From positions 24,593 to 88,592 of the forward strand of contig JAHBUZ010000008.1 in the NCBI GenBank assembly GCA_019637815.1: DNA of 64,000 nucleotides. The letters are read 5' to 3'. The notes beneath the pieces are model-generated. The model searched no databases, was not told the DNA's origin, and saw nothing but the letters and a program-made list of their open reading frames with translations. This DNA comes from Chloroflexota bacterium (lineage in GTDB: Bacteria > Chloroflexota > Limnocylindria > Limnocylindrales > CSP1-4). Position numbers and translations under genes: made by a program. Shown here one piece after another: positions 7,621 to 16,571 of this stretch (the first letter of the stretch is position 1; each line of letters begins with the position of its first letter).

Positions 7621-8687
7621 CCCGGCTCCTGGCCATCGAGAGCTCCTGCGACGAGACATCCGTGGCCATCGTGGAGGACGGACGCCGGATCCACGCCAAC
7701 GTCGTGGCGAGCCAGGTCGCGCTCCACGCCCGGACCGGCGGCATCGTGCCGGAGGTCGCGGCGCGCGCCCATCTGCGCTGGATGATCCCGGTGCTGGACG
7801 AGGCGTGTCGGGTCGCCGGTGTCGATGATCTTCGGGCGCTCGATGGCATCGCGGTCACCCAGGGCCCGGGTCTCGCCGGCTCGCTCCTGGTGGGCATCTC
7901 GATGGCGCGCACCCTCGCCTGGGAGACGGGTCTGCCGCTGGTGCCGGTCAACCATCTCGAGGGGCACGTGTACGCCGCGTGGCTGCTCGACCCGGACGAG
8001 GCGGAGCGCCCGGAGCCGGTCTTCCCGCTCGTGGCGCTCGTGGTCAGCGGCGGGCACACGTTCCTCGTCGAGATGACCGATCACCTGACGTATCGCCTGC
8101 TCGGCCAGACCGTGGATGACGCAGCGGGGGAGGCCTTCGACAAGGTCGGTCGACTCCTGGGTCTGCCGTATCCGGGCGGGCCATCGATCATGGCGGCGGC
8201 CGCGGAGGCGGTCGCCCACGACCGACGCTTCCCGCGCGCCTGGATGGGCGACACGGGTGACCTCAGCTTCAGCGGCCTCAAGACCGCCGTGCGGCGGGCC
8301 GTCAGCCGGGAGCTGGGCCGGGACCCCGAGCATGACGAGCCGGACGGCTCACAGCTGCCACGCACGGTCGTGGCCGAGATGGCGTGGGCGTTCCAGGAGT
8401 CGGTGGTGGATGTGCTCGCGACCCGCACCATCCGGGCGGCCACGGACCGGGGTGCCCGATGCATCGTGATGGGTGGGGGCGTGGCCGCCAACCGGGTGCT
8501 GCGCGATCGCATCGCGGATGGTGCCGCGACCCTGGGCGTGCCACTCATCGTGCCGCGGCCGGGGCTGTGCACGGACAACGGCGCGATGATCGGCGCGGCG
8601 GGCCATCGACGCTTCCTGGCGGGGGCGCGCGCGGACGAGTCGCTCGAGGCTCGGCCCTCGTGGAAGCTCGCCCAGCCGGCCGCATGA
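7617..8687 (+). CDS. tsaD: tRNA N6-adenosine threonylcarbamoyltransferase TsaD
   Basis: Catalytic subunit for t6A37. The 356-residue product begins LLAIESSCDETSVAIVEDG and has VTQGPGLAGSLLVG, the metal-binding NHLEGH pair (His about 113 and 117), VSGGHT, the DDAAGEAFDKVGRLLGL loop and GGGVAANRVLR. Its length is close to the family norm. ATG 7617 overlaps the rimI stop as ATGA, and the stop overlaps the rsmA start in the same way, so all four genes are coupled. Confidence 0.95.
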   Translation: MTRLLAIESSCDETSVAIVEDGRRIHANVVASQVALHARTGGIVPEVAARAHLRWMIPVLDEACRVAGVDDLRALDGIAVTQGPGLAGSLLVGISMARTLAWETGLPLVPVNHLEGHVYAAWLLDPDEAERPEPVFPLVALVVSGGHTFLVEMTDHLTYRLLGQTVDDAAGEAFDKVGRLLGLPYPGGPSIMAAAAEAVAHDRRFPRAWMGDTGDLSFSGLKTAVRRAVSRELGRDPEHDEPDGSQLPRTVVAEMAWAFQESVVDVLATRTIRAATDRGARCIVMGGGVAANRVLRDRIADGAATLGVPLIVPRPGLCTDNGAMIGAAGHRRFLAGARADESLEARPSWKLAQPAA

Positions 8688-9616
8688 CCGATCGCGAGAT
8701 CGGTCGCCGGGCGGAGGGCCCGGGCGGCGCCGTCGACCAGGCCCCCGATCCCCTCGCGGAGCTGGAGCCGGCCCGGCTGGGTCCGGAGGCCATCGAACGC
8801 TATCTCCGACGCCATGGCCTCATGGCGCGCAAGCGCCTCAGCCAGAACCACCTGGTCGACGGCGAGGTGCTGGAGGCCATCATCGAGGCGTCCGGCGCGG
8901 GATCCGAGGTGCCGGTCCTGGAGGTCGGTCCGGGCATCGGCATCCTGACCGCGGCCCTGCTGCGGGCCGGCGCATCGGTGACCGCCGTGGAGCTGGACGA
9001 CCGGCTCGCCGCCCATCTCGAGGAGCGCTTCGCGACGATCGAACGGCTGCGGCTGGTCCACGGCGACATCCTCGACATGGACCTGGGCACGCTCGTGAGC
9101 GACCCCTGGGACCTCGTCGCGAACCTGCCGTACCACGTGACGAGCCCGGTGCTCCACCTGGTGCTCGGCCACGAGCCACGTCCCCGACGCCTCACGCTCA
9201 TGGTCCAGCGCGAGGTCGCGGAGCGCATCGCGGCACCGCCGGGCGGCATGAGCTATCTCTCGGTGTTCGTGCAGTACCACGCGGACGTGCGCGTCGTGCG
9301 CGTCGTGCCGGGTCGCGCGTTCGAGCCCGCGCCGTCCGTGGAATCGGCGGTCATCACGGGCGTCACCCGGCCGCGGCGGCTCGATCCCGCGGCGGAGGAG
9401 GATCTGTGGCGGCTCGTCCAGGCGGGCTTCCGGGAGCGTCGCAAGATGCTCCACAACGTGCTGCCTCGGCAGCTGCCACAGGTGGGTCGCGAGCGGTTCA
9501 CGCGGGCGCTCGCCGAGGTGGGCATCGCACCCGACCGACGCCCCCAGACCCTCTCGGTGGAGGAGTGGCTGGCCCTGGCTGCCGCGCTCGGGCCTCTCGA
9601 CCCGCGTCGCGGATGA
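8684..9616 (+). CDS. rsmA: 16S rRNA (adenine1518/1519-N6) dimethyltransferase
   Basis: KsgA/RsmA dimethylates the two adenosines of the helix 45 loop in 16S rRNA, a late 30S assembly step. The 310-residue product has RKRLSQNHLVD before the fold, the SAM loop LEVGPGIGILTAALL, the acidic VELDDRLA and the diagnostic target-base motif NLPYHVTSPV. A KsgA-type C-terminal helical domain follows. The first 40 residues are an extra, low-complexity N-terminus. ATG 8684 overlaps the tsaD stop. The stop overlaps the ATG of a 51-codon repeat-containing ORF. Confidence 0.94.
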   Translation: MTDREIGRRAEGPGGAVDQAPDPLAELEPARLGPEAIERYLRRHGLMARKRLSQNHLVDGEVLEAIIEASGAGSEVPVLEVGPGIGILTAALLRAGASVTAVELDDRLAAHLEERFATIERLRLVHGDILDMDLGTLVSDPWDLVANLPYHVTSPVLHLVLGHEPRPRRLTLMVQREVAERIAAPPGGMSYLSVFVQYHADVRVVRVVPGRAFEPAPSVESAVITGVTRPRRLDPAAEEDLWRLVQAGFRERRKMLHNVLPRQLPQVGRERFTRALAEVGIAPDRRPQTLSVEEWLALAAALGPLDPRRG

Positions 9617-9768
9617 GCGGCCCGCCCCAACGGCCGCTCGTGCCGGACGTCCGCGCGGTGACGGCGTCCCACCCCGCCGCGACGCTCGTGCCGGATGCCC
9701 GCGCGGTGACGGCGTCCCACCCCGCCGCGACGCCCGACCCCGCCGCGACGTGCCCTGCCGACCCATGA
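9613..9768 (+). CDS. 51-residue linker ORF made of 16-residue repeats
   Basis: ATG 9613 overlaps the rsmA stop (ATGA), and the TGA at 9766-9768 overlaps the ispE ATG at 9765, so this frame bridges the two genes exactly. The peptide contains two copies of LVPD(V/A)RAVTASHPAAT and a shortened third. These match the 48-bp tandem DNA repeat, which is a multiple of three and keeps the frame open. No ribosome binding site or known domain is seen. It may be only a translational coupling bridge rather than a functional peptide. Confidence 0.4.
   Translation: MSGPPQRPLVPDVRAVTASHPAATLVPDARAVTASHPAATPDPAATCPADP
9637..9750 (+). repeat. 48-bp tandem repeat between rsmA and ispE
   Basis: Two nearly identical 48-bp units begin at 9637 and 9685 with CTCGTGCCGGA. 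An 18-bp remnant of a third unit (cccgaccccgccgcgacg) follows. The units differ at only a few positions. The repeat lies wholly inside the 51-codon linker ORF. Confidence 0.85.
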
Positions 9769-10742
9769 TGCGCACGACGGCACCCGCCAAGGTCAACCTG
9801 GGCATCGCGGTCTCGGGTGTGCGCCCGGACGGCTATCACGAGCTGCGCTCGGTGTTCCTGCGCCTGGCGCTCGCGGACGAGCTGGCGGTGCGACCGACCA
9901 GTGGCTCCGACCACCTGGTCATCGAGGGCGCCCCTGACTGTCCGGTCGATGGCAACCTCGTGCTCCGGGCCACGGCGGCGTTCCGGGCGGCGGCCGGAGT
10001 GCGGGGCATCGATGTCGACCCGGTGGCCATCCGGCTCCACAAGCGCATCCCGATGGCGGCCGGGCTCGCGGGTGGCAGCTCGGACGCTGCAGCGATGCTC
10101 CGTCTGCTCGCCCTCGCGTCCCCCGGCGCGCTCGAGCCGCTGGCGCTCCGGGAGGTCGCGGCGCGCATCGGGGCGGATGTGCCGTTCTTCGTGGGGGCGG
10201 CGGGCGCCGCGCTCGTGGCCGGGATCGGCGAGACGGTCGAGTCCCTGCCGCCGCCCATCGAGCCACTCGGCGTCCTGCTCGTGACACCGCCGGTCGAGAT
10301 GACCACGCCGGCCGTGTTCGGGGCCTGGGACCGGTTGACGGCCACGTCTGCCGCGTCCACCGGGTCCGTCCCGCCGGCAACGTCCGCGACGGCCGTCATC
10401 GATGCGCTCGCCGCGGAGCTCCGTGCCGGGGCGACCCCATCGACCATCACGGGGCTCGCCGATCGCCTGCGGGACGCGAACGACCTGTGGCCCGCCGCGG
10501 TCAGCGTCTGGCCCATGCTCCAGGGGTGGCGGGACGACCTCGAACGTGCCCTCGACCGGCCGGTCCTCCTCACGGGGTCGGGCTCGACCCTCGTGGCGCT
10601 CTACGAGGACCCGCTGGCCGCATCCGACGCCGCCGATGTCCTGGGCCGTGCGAGGCTCGCCGATGGTGGCGCGCGGATCGCGGCGACCGCGTCCACATCG
10701 CCGTATCCTCCCGATATCGACATCATCGAGGAGGGGACATGA
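9765..10742 (+). CDS. ispE: 4-diphosphocytidyl-2-C-methyl-D-erythritol kinase
   Basis: GHMP kinase that phosphorylates CDP-ME in the MEP isoprenoid pathway. The 325-residue product has APAKVNLGIAVSG and RPDGYHELRSVF at the N-terminus, and the ATP-binding motif IPMAAGLAGGSSDAAAML near residue 90. DVPFFV and a C-terminal GSGSTLVAL follow. The start is ATG 9765 or the adjacent ATG 9768; both lie at the end of the preceding linker ORF. It shows that the host uses the MEP pathway and so supplies substrate to the polyprenyl synthase further on. The stop overlaps the start of the RidA gene. Confidence 0.94.
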   Translation: MMRTTAPAKVNLGIAVSGVRPDGYHELRSVFLRLALADELAVRPTSGSDHLVIEGAPDCPVDGNLVLRATAAFRAAAGVRGIDVDPVAIRLHKRIPMAAGLAGGSSDAAAMLRLLALASPGALEPLALREVAARIGADVPFFVGAAGAALVAGIGETVESLPPPIEPLGVLLVTPPVEMTTPAVFGAWDRLTATSAASTGSVPPATSATAVIDALAAELRAGATPSTITGLADRLRDANDLWPAAVSVWPMLQGWRDDLERALDRPVLLTGSGSTLVALYEDPLAASDAADVLGRARLADGGARIAATASTSPYPPDIDIIEEGT

Positions 10743-11119
10743 CCCGCATCCGCATCGCCGCCGACGGCGCGCCCGCCGCCCTGGGCCCGTACAGCCAGGC
10801 CATCGACACCGGCAGCACCGTGTACTGTTCCGGACAGCTGGGCACGGACCCCGCGACCGGCGACCTCGCCGACGGGATCGCGGCGCAGACCGAGCGTGCG
10901 CTGACCAACCTTGGCAACGTGCTGTCGGCCGCTGGCCTGTCCTACGCGGATGTCGCGAAGTGCACCTGCTTCCTCGCGGACATCGGGGACTTCGGCACCT
11001 TCAACGAGGTGTACGCGCGGTTCTTCACGGATGACCCGCCGGCCCGCTCGACGTTCGCGGTGAAGGACCTGCCGAAGGGCGCCCGGGTGGAGATCGAGGC
11101 GATCGCCGTCCGCTCGTAG
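10739..11119 (+). CDS. ridA: RidA-family enamine/imine deaminase
   Basis: Members hydrolyse reactive 2-aminoacrylate-type enamines released by PLP enzymes. The 126-residue product has the family length and motifs: AALGPYSQAI near the start, VYCSGQLGTDPATGDL, an AKCTCFLADIGDF strand and the C-terminal RVEIEAIAVRS with the conserved Glu and preceding Arg. A GAGGAGGGG ribosome binding site lies in the ispE 3' end, and ATG 10739 overlaps the ispE stop. It is the last gene of the tsaE operon. Confidence 0.9.
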   Translation: MTRIRIAADGAPAALGPYSQAIDTGSTVYCSGQLGTDPATGDLADGIAAQTERALTNLGNVLSAAGLSYADVAKCTCFLADIGDFGTFNEVYARFFTDDPPARSTFAVKDLPKGARVEIEAIAVRS

Positions 11120-11153
11120 GGACCTCCCGAGCCTGGGGGAGGGCTGGTCGGGT

Positions 11154-11183
11154 TTGACACCGTGACCGGCCCGCCCGTACAGT
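11154..11183 (+). promoter_or_regulatory. Sigma-70-like promoter for glmU
   Basis: TTGACA (11154-11159) and TACAGT (11178-11183) are separated by 18 bp. They lie 35 nt after the ridA stop and about 55 nt before the glmU start. This is one of the two best consensus promoters in the window and implies a new transcription unit. Confidence 0.65.
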
Positions 11184-11238
11184 CTCGCCACTCCATGGCG
11201 CACACACCCCCACCTACCACCGGCGACGCGGCACGCGT

Positions 11239-12639
11239 GTGACCAGCGTCGCCAGACCGGCTCCGGTCGCCGTCGTCCTTGCCGCGGGCAAGGGGGTCCG
11301 GATGCGTTCCCGGCTGCCCAAGGTGCTGCATCCCGTGTGCGGTGTGCCCATGCTCCAGTACGTGCTGGATGCTGCGGTCAGCGCCACGGGCAGTCGACCC
11401 CTGGTCGTCGTGTCGCCGGCGGTGCCGGAGGTCCGGGCCGCATTCGAGAGCGTCGCGGACTTCGCGGTCCAGGAGCAGCAGCGAGGCACCGGGGACGCCG
11501 TGCGTGCCGCGCTCGAGGTCCTGCCCGCCACGGTGCGCGAGGTGGTCGTCATGAGCGGCGATGTGCCGCTCGTCTCGGCGGACCTCGTGACCGCGCTGCT
11601 GGGTATCCGCCGGGAGCTGGATGCCGCGCTGGTGCTCGCGAGCGTGGAGGCCATCGACCCAACGGGCCTCGGGCGGGTGCTCCGGGACGAGGAGGGCACC
11701 GTGCTCGCCATCGTGGAGGAGAAGGACGCCTCCGAGGACGAGCAGGAGATCCACGAGATCAACGCGGGGCTGTACGCGTTCGATGCCCGATGGCTGCGTC
11801 GCCGGCTGCCGGATGTGCCGCCGTCGCCGACCACCGGTGAGCTGTACCTGACCCATCTCGTGGAGCTGGCGCGCGCGGATGGCGAGGTCGCGGAGGCCGT
11901 GATGCTGCCCGATGACGGCTCGCTCACGGGCATCAACGACCGGGTCCAGCTCGCCGAGGTGGAGACCATCGTCCGGCGTGCCATCAACGACGCCTACATG
12001 CGCGAGGGCGTGACCATGGTCGACCCGGCGCGTGTGATCATCGACACGAGCGCCCGGATCGCCGAGGACGTCATCCTCGAGCCGGATGTCGCGATCCTCG
12101 GCACCAGCGTCGTGGGTCGCGACACGCGCATCGGTGCCGGCACCACGCTCGTGGACAGCACGGTCGGCGAGCGCTGCCTGGTGCGTGCGAGCGTGCTCGA
12201 GTCATCGACCGTCGGGGATGACGTGCGCATCGGGCCGTTCGCGCATCTCCGGCCGGGCGCCCGCGTGGGTGACGGCGCGGAGGTCGGCAACTACGCGGAG
12301 ATCAAGGCCGCGACCCTCGGCGCACGCTCCAAGCAGCACCACTTCAGCTATCTCGGTGACGCGGAGATCGGTGAGGACGTCAACATCGGTGCCGGCACCA
12401 TCACCGCCAACTACGACGGGCAGCGCAAGCACCGCACGGTCATCGGCGACCGGGCGTTCATCGGCTCGGACACCATCCTGCGGGCTCCGGTCACCGTTGG
12501 CGAGGGAGGCATGACCGGCGCCGGTGCCGTGGTCACCCATGACGTGGCGCCGGGCCAGGTGGTGGTGGGTGTGCCGGCGCGACCGGCGACCAGGCAGCAG
12601 ACCGCCGAGGTCGATCCGGACCGGACGAGGACCACCTGA
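11239..12639 (+). CDS. glmU: Bifunctional GlcNAc-1-P uridyltransferase / glucosamine-1-P acetyltransferase
   Basis: Makes UDP-GlcNAc for peptidoglycan. The N-terminal Rossmann-like domain starts VVLAAGKGVRMRSRLPKVLH, followed by QRGTGDAV and GDVPL. From about residue 250 a left-handed beta-helix of hexapeptide repeats carries the acetyltransferase. It shows RPGARVGDGAEVGNYAEIK, FSYLGDAEIGEDVNIGAGT and NYDGQRKHRT, where the basic residues bind the substrates. The 466-residue length is normal. GTG 11239 is used, with GTG 11237 out of frame. The stop overlaps the start of the CNNM gene. Confidence 0.95.
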   Translation: MTSVARPAPVAVVLAAGKGVRMRSRLPKVLHPVCGVPMLQYVLDAAVSATGSRPLVVVSPAVPEVRAAFESVADFAVQEQQRGTGDAVRAALEVLPATVREVVVMSGDVPLVSADLVTALLGIRRELDAALVLASVEAIDPTGLGRVLRDEEGTVLAIVEEKDASEDEQEIHEINAGLYAFDARWLRRRLPDVPPSPTTGELYLTHLVELARADGEVAEAVMLPDDGSLTGINDRVQLAEVETIVRRAINDAYMREGVTMVDPARVIIDTSARIAEDVILEPDVAILGTSVVGRDTRIGAGTTLVDSTVGERCLVRASVLESSTVGDDVRIGPFAHLRPGARVGDGAEVGNYAEIKAATLGARSKQHHFSYLGDAEIGEDVNIGAGTITANYDGQRKHRTVIGDRAFIGSDTILRAPVTVGEGGMTGAGAVVTHDVAPGQVVVGVPARPATRQQTAEVDPDRTRTT

Positions 12640-13964
12640 TGGGTGCGCTCGCGGAGCTCCTCATCATCGCGCTGCTCATCGTGCTCAACGGCCTGTTCGT
12701 GGCGGCGGAGATCGCGCTCGTCACGGTCCGTCGGAGCCGGCTCCAGCAGCTCATCGACGAGGGCAACCAGGGCGCCCGGCGGGTCGACCGGCTGGTCCGG
12801 CAGCCGGGTCGGTTCCTGGCCGTGGTCCAGGTCGCCATCACGGTCATCGGCTTCCTCGCCGCCGGCTTCGCGGGTGCCAACACGGCCGCGACGTTGCAGG
12901 CGGTGCTCTTCCCCATCATCGGCTCTGCCGCCGGCGTCGTCTCGTTCCTCGTGGTCATCATCGGCATCGCGCTCGTCACCGTCGTGTTCGGCGAGCTCAT
13001 CCCCAAGTCGCTCGCGCTCGCCCATGCGGAGCGCTACGCGATGCTGTTCGCGCGCCCCGTGGAGGTCATCGGGCGCATCTTCGCGCCCGTGGTCTGGTTC
13101 CTCGAGCGGGTCACGAGCGCCGTGACCCGAGCGCTCGGCGTCAAGGAGACCGACCGCGACCGCATCTCCCCCCAGGAGCTGATGATCCTCGTGGAGCAGG
13201 GCGGTGAGCAGGGCGTCCTCGAGGCCGAGGAGGAGCAGATGATCGGCGCCGTGCTCGGTCTCGGCGAGCACAAGGTGCACGAGGTGATGGTGCCCCGGAC
13301 CTCGATGGTGGCACTCCCCGTGAGCGCGACGCTCGACCAGATCGTGGACACGCTCGTGGACGGTGGCCACTCGCGCATCCCGGTCTACGAGGACGTCATC
13401 GACAACATCGTGGGCATCCTGTACGCCAAGGACCTGCTGCCGTACCTCAAGGGTGTCGACCAGCTGCCGCCGGTCCGGCGACTCGTGCGGGCGCCCCTGT
13501 TCGTGCCCGAATCCATGAGCGTGGACGACCTGCTCCACAACCTCCAGCGTCGGCGGGTCCACATCGCGATCGTGCTCGACGAGTACGGCGGCACGGCGGG
13601 TCTCGTGACCATCGAGGATCTGCTCGAGGAGATCGTGGGCGAGATCCAGGACGAGTACGACACCGAGGAGCCCATGATCGTGCCGCTCGACGAGCTCCAG
13701 GCGCGTGTCGATGGCCGGGCCTCCGTGGACGACCTCCTGGAGCACTTCGGCCTCGATGAGCGGCTGGCCGAGGACAGCGAGGAGTACGACACGGTCGGTG
13801 GGCTCATCTATCACCGCATCGGGGGCGTGCCCCGGACCGGCGATGTCGTGGAGCTGGGCGACCAGCTGTCACTGACCGTCCAGGCGACCGATGGTCGCCG
13901 CGTGGACAAGGTGCTCGCCGTGCGTCACCTCCCCGAGGGCGACGGAGCCGACGCCGCCGCATAG
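12639..13964 (+). CDS. CNNM/CorC (HlyC-type) membrane protein with CBS domains
   Basis: This 441-residue protein belongs to the UPF0053/CNNM group, linked to Mg2+ or Co2+ homeostasis. It starts with a membrane domain of about four hydrophobic segments ([20 protein letters not shown], the [18 protein letters not shown] region and [20 protein letters not shown]). A CBS pair follows from about residue 200 ([65 protein letters not shown]). It ends with a CorC_HlyC domain ([20 protein letters not shown]). ATG 12639 overlaps the glmU stop. Substrate specificity cannot be read from the sequence. Confidence 0.88.
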   Translation: MGALAELLIIALLIVLNGLFVAAEIALVTVRRSRLQQLIDEGNQGARRVDRLVRQPGRFLAVVQVAITVIGFLAAGFAGANTAATLQAVLFPIIGSAAGVVSFLVVIIGIALVTVVFGELIPKSLALAHAERYAMLFARPVEVIGRIFAPVVWFLERVTSAVTRALGVKETDRDRISPQELMILVEQGGEQGVLEAEEEQMIGAVLGLGEHKVHEVMVPRTSMVALPVSATLDQIVDTLVDGGHSRIPVYEDVIDNIVGILYAKDLLPYLKGVDQLPPVRRLVRAPLFVPESMSVDDLLHNLQRRRVHIAIVLDEYGGTAGLVTIEDLLEEIVGEIQDEYDTEEPMIVPLDELQARVDGRASVDDLLEHFGLDERLAEDSEEYDTVGGLIYHRIGGVPRTGDVVELGDQLSLTVQATDGRRVDKVLAVRHLPEGDGADAAA

Positions 13965-14052
13965 GGTCGTGGCGCAGGTCAGATGGCCGTGCCCGGATCC
14001 GGCGCGTGGCCCGGCGTGGTCAGGCGAAGGCGGCCCGAGCACGCGAGCGAAG

Positions 14053-14068
14053 CGCACCTCCTGGTGCG
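14053..14068. terminator. Hairpin between convergent genes
   Basis: CGCACC/GGTGCG pair across a TCCT loop in the 156-nt gap between two convergent genes. There is no T tract, so any terminator function is weak. The surrounding 60 nt also carry GCGAGCGAAGCGCA-like degenerate repeats. Confidence 0.3.
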
Positions 14069-14120
14069 TGAGCGAGTGAGCGCAGGGCCAACGCCCGTAT
14101 GGCCGCGCCCGGCCACGCGC

Positions 14121-15134
14121 TTACGCGGCGATGACGGAGCGGACGATGGAGTCCAACCGCTGCATCGCCTCGCCGTCCACGATGCCCGAGCGTTCCAGCT
14201 GGCTGATGGCCTCGTCCCGCCACGCGGCGGCGCGACCCTGCGTGAACGTCCGTGACCCAGCTCGCTCCATGATGGCGCGCGCCTGGTCGGCGGCCGCTGG
14301 CGACACATCGCGCGTCTCCAGGATGGTCACCAGGCGTGCCCGGTCGGCCTCGGGTGCGTGCTCCAGCGCGTGGAGGATCGGCAGCGTCCGCTTGTGGGCC
14401 TCGAGGTCGGACGCGCGCTTGCCGGTGGCGCCCTCGTCACCCCAGATGCCGAGCAGGTCGTCATTGATCTGGAAGGCCATGCCGAGCGCCCAGCCGAAGC
14501 TGCGATACGCCTCGATGATCGCCGCGTCCTCCGTGGCGAGCATCGCGCCGGCCTGCACCGACCCCGCGATGAGCGCGGCGGTCTTGCGCCCGATCATGTC
14601 GAGGTAGCCCTCGACGGACATCGGTGCGCCGCCCTCCGACGCCCGGATGTCGAGGTACTGCCCCTCGCACAGCGCGAGACAGGTCTCGTCATAGAGGCGC
14701 ATCAGCGCCAGCACCGTGTGGTCCGGGAAGCCCAGGCTCGTCAGGCGGTGGAGCGCCATCCGCGAGAGCGTGAACAGCGTGTCGCCCGTGTTGATGGCCT
14801 GGGGGATGCCGGTCGTCGCCCAGAGCGCCGGGCGGTGGCGTCGCTCGGGGCTGCCGTCCTGGATGTCGTCGTGGACGAGGCTGAAGTTGTGGCCCATCTC
14901 CACGGCCGCGGCACCCGGCAGCGCGCGCTGGTGCTCGCCCGCGATGGACTGGTAGGCGAGGAGCCCCAGCAGCGGTCGGAGGCGCTTGCCCCGCGACGCG
15001 TCCCGGTCGAGCCCGAGGTGGAACCTGATCCAGGCGTACAGCTCGGTCGTCTGGGGATCCTCGGCAGCCGCGATGACACGCTCCATCTCCGACTCCGTGT
15101 CGGCGATGAGCAGGTCCAGCTCCGAGGAGGTCAT
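14121..15134 (-). CDS. Polyprenyl (trans-prenyl) diphosphate synthase
   Basis: Class I trans-isoprenyl diphosphate synthase of 337 residues that extends allylic diphosphates with IPP. It has GKRLRPLLGLLAYQ, the first Asp-rich motif in SLVHDDIQDGS followed by the usual RR(H)RPALW, GQYLD, and KTAALIAGS. The second Asp-rich region is INDDLLGIWGDEGATGKRASDL-like, where DDxxG replaces the classical DDxxD, as in several short-chain or GGPP-type enzymes. ATG 15134 is chosen. GTG 15137 is possible, because a TATCAT box at 15147-15152 lies 9 nt before it. Chain length cannot be predicted safely. Confidence 0.88.
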   Translation of the reverse strand: MTSSELDLLIADTESEMERVIAAAEDPQTTELYAWIRFHLGLDRDASRGKRLRPLLGLLAYQSIAGEHQRALPGAAAVEMGHNFSLVHDDIQDGSPERRHRPALWATTGIPQAINTGDTLFTLSRMALHRLTSLGFPDHTVLALMRLYDETCLALCEGQYLDIRASEGGAPMSVEGYLDMIGRKTAALIAGSVQAGAMLATEDAAIIEAYRSFGWALGMAFQINDDLLGIWGDEGATGKRASDLEAHKRTLPILHALEHAPEADRARLVTILETRDVSPAAADQARAIMERAGSRTFTQGRAAAWRDEAISQLERSGIVDGEAMQRLDSIVRSVIAA

Positions 15135-15137
15135 CAC

Positions 15138-15571
15138 GATGGAAACATGATACCTCCCGTTAGCAAGTTGGTGTGGGTGCGCGCGAGCCGGTACTCCGGG
15201 GCGTTGCGTCGCCTCGCCCGGTACTCGTCGCCCTGCCCGGCACGGGCCGCCGCGTCCGGGCACGCACCGGCCCGGTAGGCGCCGGCTTGCCCCCCGTCAC
15301 GATCCCGATGTCCCTTGACGGATGTCCACGATCGATGGACGCCGGACCGCCCTTCGCCGCGGATCGGCTGACCCAGGAGCCCTGACGACCGCCCGCAGGA
15401 TGTCGATCGTCCAGCGTGGCTGGTCGAACGTGACCACGAACGCATGGCACACCGCCCGACTCGGCCGCGACCGTCCCCAGAGGCCACGTGGCCGCCCAGG
15501 GCGTCCATCGATGGTGATCGATCGTCTCCACGCCCGCGCCCCGCGTCACCACACGACCTCGCCGCGCGGCG
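15138..15571. other. Gene-free intergenic stretch between polyprenyl synthase and recO
   Basis: About 430 nt between divergent genes. The open frames crossing it read as low-complexity Arg/Gly-rich shadows with no start or ribosome binding site support. I see no tRNA, repeat array or convincing small gene. It must hold the promoters for both flanking genes. Confidence 0.5.
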
Positions 15572-15577
15572 TACGCT
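15572..15577 (+). promoter_or_regulatory. TACGCT -10 box, leaderless recO
   Basis: TACGCT ends exactly 6 nt before ATG 15584, with no Shine-Dalgarno sequence. This fits a leaderless transcript starting at the A of the start codon. No clear -35 hexamer is visible. Confidence 0.5.
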
Positions 15578-15583
15578 GCGGCG

Positions 15584-16342
15584 ATGCCCGCCCCGCGCAC
15601 GTATCGGACCCCCGGCATCGTGCTGTCGCGTTTCGACCTGGGTGAGGCGGACCGGGTGCTCACGATCCTCACGCCCCACGAGGGCAAGCTGCGGGTCATC
15701 GCCAAGGGGGTCCGTCGACCGGGCAGTCGCATCGGCGGGACGGTCGAACCGTTCGCGGAGATCCAGCTGCTGCTGGCGCGTGGTCGGACGTTCGACGTGG
15801 TCACCCAGGCGCAGGTGTCGGAGGCGTGGCTCCGGCTCCGGGACCACCTGGGATCGACGGCGACGGCGTGGTACATCGGGGAGCTCGCGGAACGCGCGGT
15901 CGAGGAACGGGCGGGTGCCTATCCGGTCTACGCGCTGCTCCGGCGCGCGTTCCAGCTGCTGGACGACGGGATGTCGCCGGACCGCGTGGCGCGCTGGTAC
16001 GAGATGGAGCTCGCCGACGCCCTGGGTGTGCGCCCGGAGGTGGAGCGGTGCGTGGAGTGCGATCGCGTCCCGGACGAGCTGGAGCGCTTCCGGTGGGCAC
16101 CCGGGCTCGGCGGCCTGCTGTGCGAGCGACATCCGCCGCCACCTGCGGAGGTGAGCGACCTGTCGCTCGGTGCGCTCAAGGTGCTGCGAGCGTATCGACG
16201 GCTGGACATCGAGGCGATCGCCGCGTTCCGCCTGCCCGTGGCCGTGGAAGCGGAGGTGGAGCGGCTGATGCGTCGGTTCGTGCGCCACGTGCTCGACCGG
16301 GAGGCTCGATCGCTCGCGTTCCTCGACGAGATCCGCGGCTGA
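15584..16342 (+). CDS. recO: DNA repair protein RecO
   Basis: Recombination mediator that loads RecA on SSB-coated single-stranded DNA together with RecR. The 252-residue product opens with an OB fold (TPGIVLSRFDLGEADRVLTI, then a basic GVRRPGSRIGG segment). A helical domain follows, with a zinc-finger-like CVECDRV...CERH around residues 160-190. Its length is typical. The start at ATG 15584 is supported by the TACGCT box 6 nt upstream. Confidence 0.9.
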   Translation: MPAPRTYRTPGIVLSRFDLGEADRVLTILTPHEGKLRVIAKGVRRPGSRIGGTVEPFAEIQLLLARGRTFDVVTQAQVSEAWLRLRDHLGSTATAWYIGELAERAVEERAGAYPVYALLRRAFQLLDDGMSPDRVARWYEMELADALGVRPEVERCVECDRVPDELERFRWAPGLGGLLCERHPPPPAEVSDLSLGALKVLRAYRRLDIEAIAAFRLPVAVEAEVERLMRRFVRHVLDREARSLAFLDEIRG

Positions 16343-16473
16343 ACGACGGCCCGACGGCGGGCCCCGATGGCACGCTGCGACGGATGACGTAGCCGGCACG
16401 GCGCGGACGGCCGAGATCCGATCACGACCCACGGCCATGGGACGCGCGGCGATCGCCGCCTAGCCTTCCATGA

Positions 16474-16535
16474 GCGGTCGGGCCACGACCGATGTGCGGT
16501 CGGGCCACGACCGATGTGCGGTCGGGCCACGACCG
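16474..16535 (+). repeat. Three tandem 22-bp repeats, each a perfect small hairpin
   Basis: Units begin at 16474, 16496 and 16518 with GCGGTCGGGCCACGACCG; the third lacks the last four bases. Each contains CGGTCG and CGACCG separated by GGCCA, so the transcript can form three identical stem-loops in a row. The array ends 37 nt before a secreted-protein gene and lies well after recO. Confidence 0.85.
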
Positions 16536-16571
16536 CAGGACTTCCCCAACGCTCCCACGAGAGGCTCCGTC

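Noticed and set aside
15138..15583. Small genes in the polyprenyl synthase-recO gap
   Set aside because: Open frames exist on both strands but are Arg/Gly/Ser-rich, lack ribosome binding sites and show no protein-like pattern.
16474..16535. Possible CRISPR or riboswitch
   Set aside because: Only three 22-bp units with no spacers, and the fold is three simple stem-loops with no conserved aptamer core.
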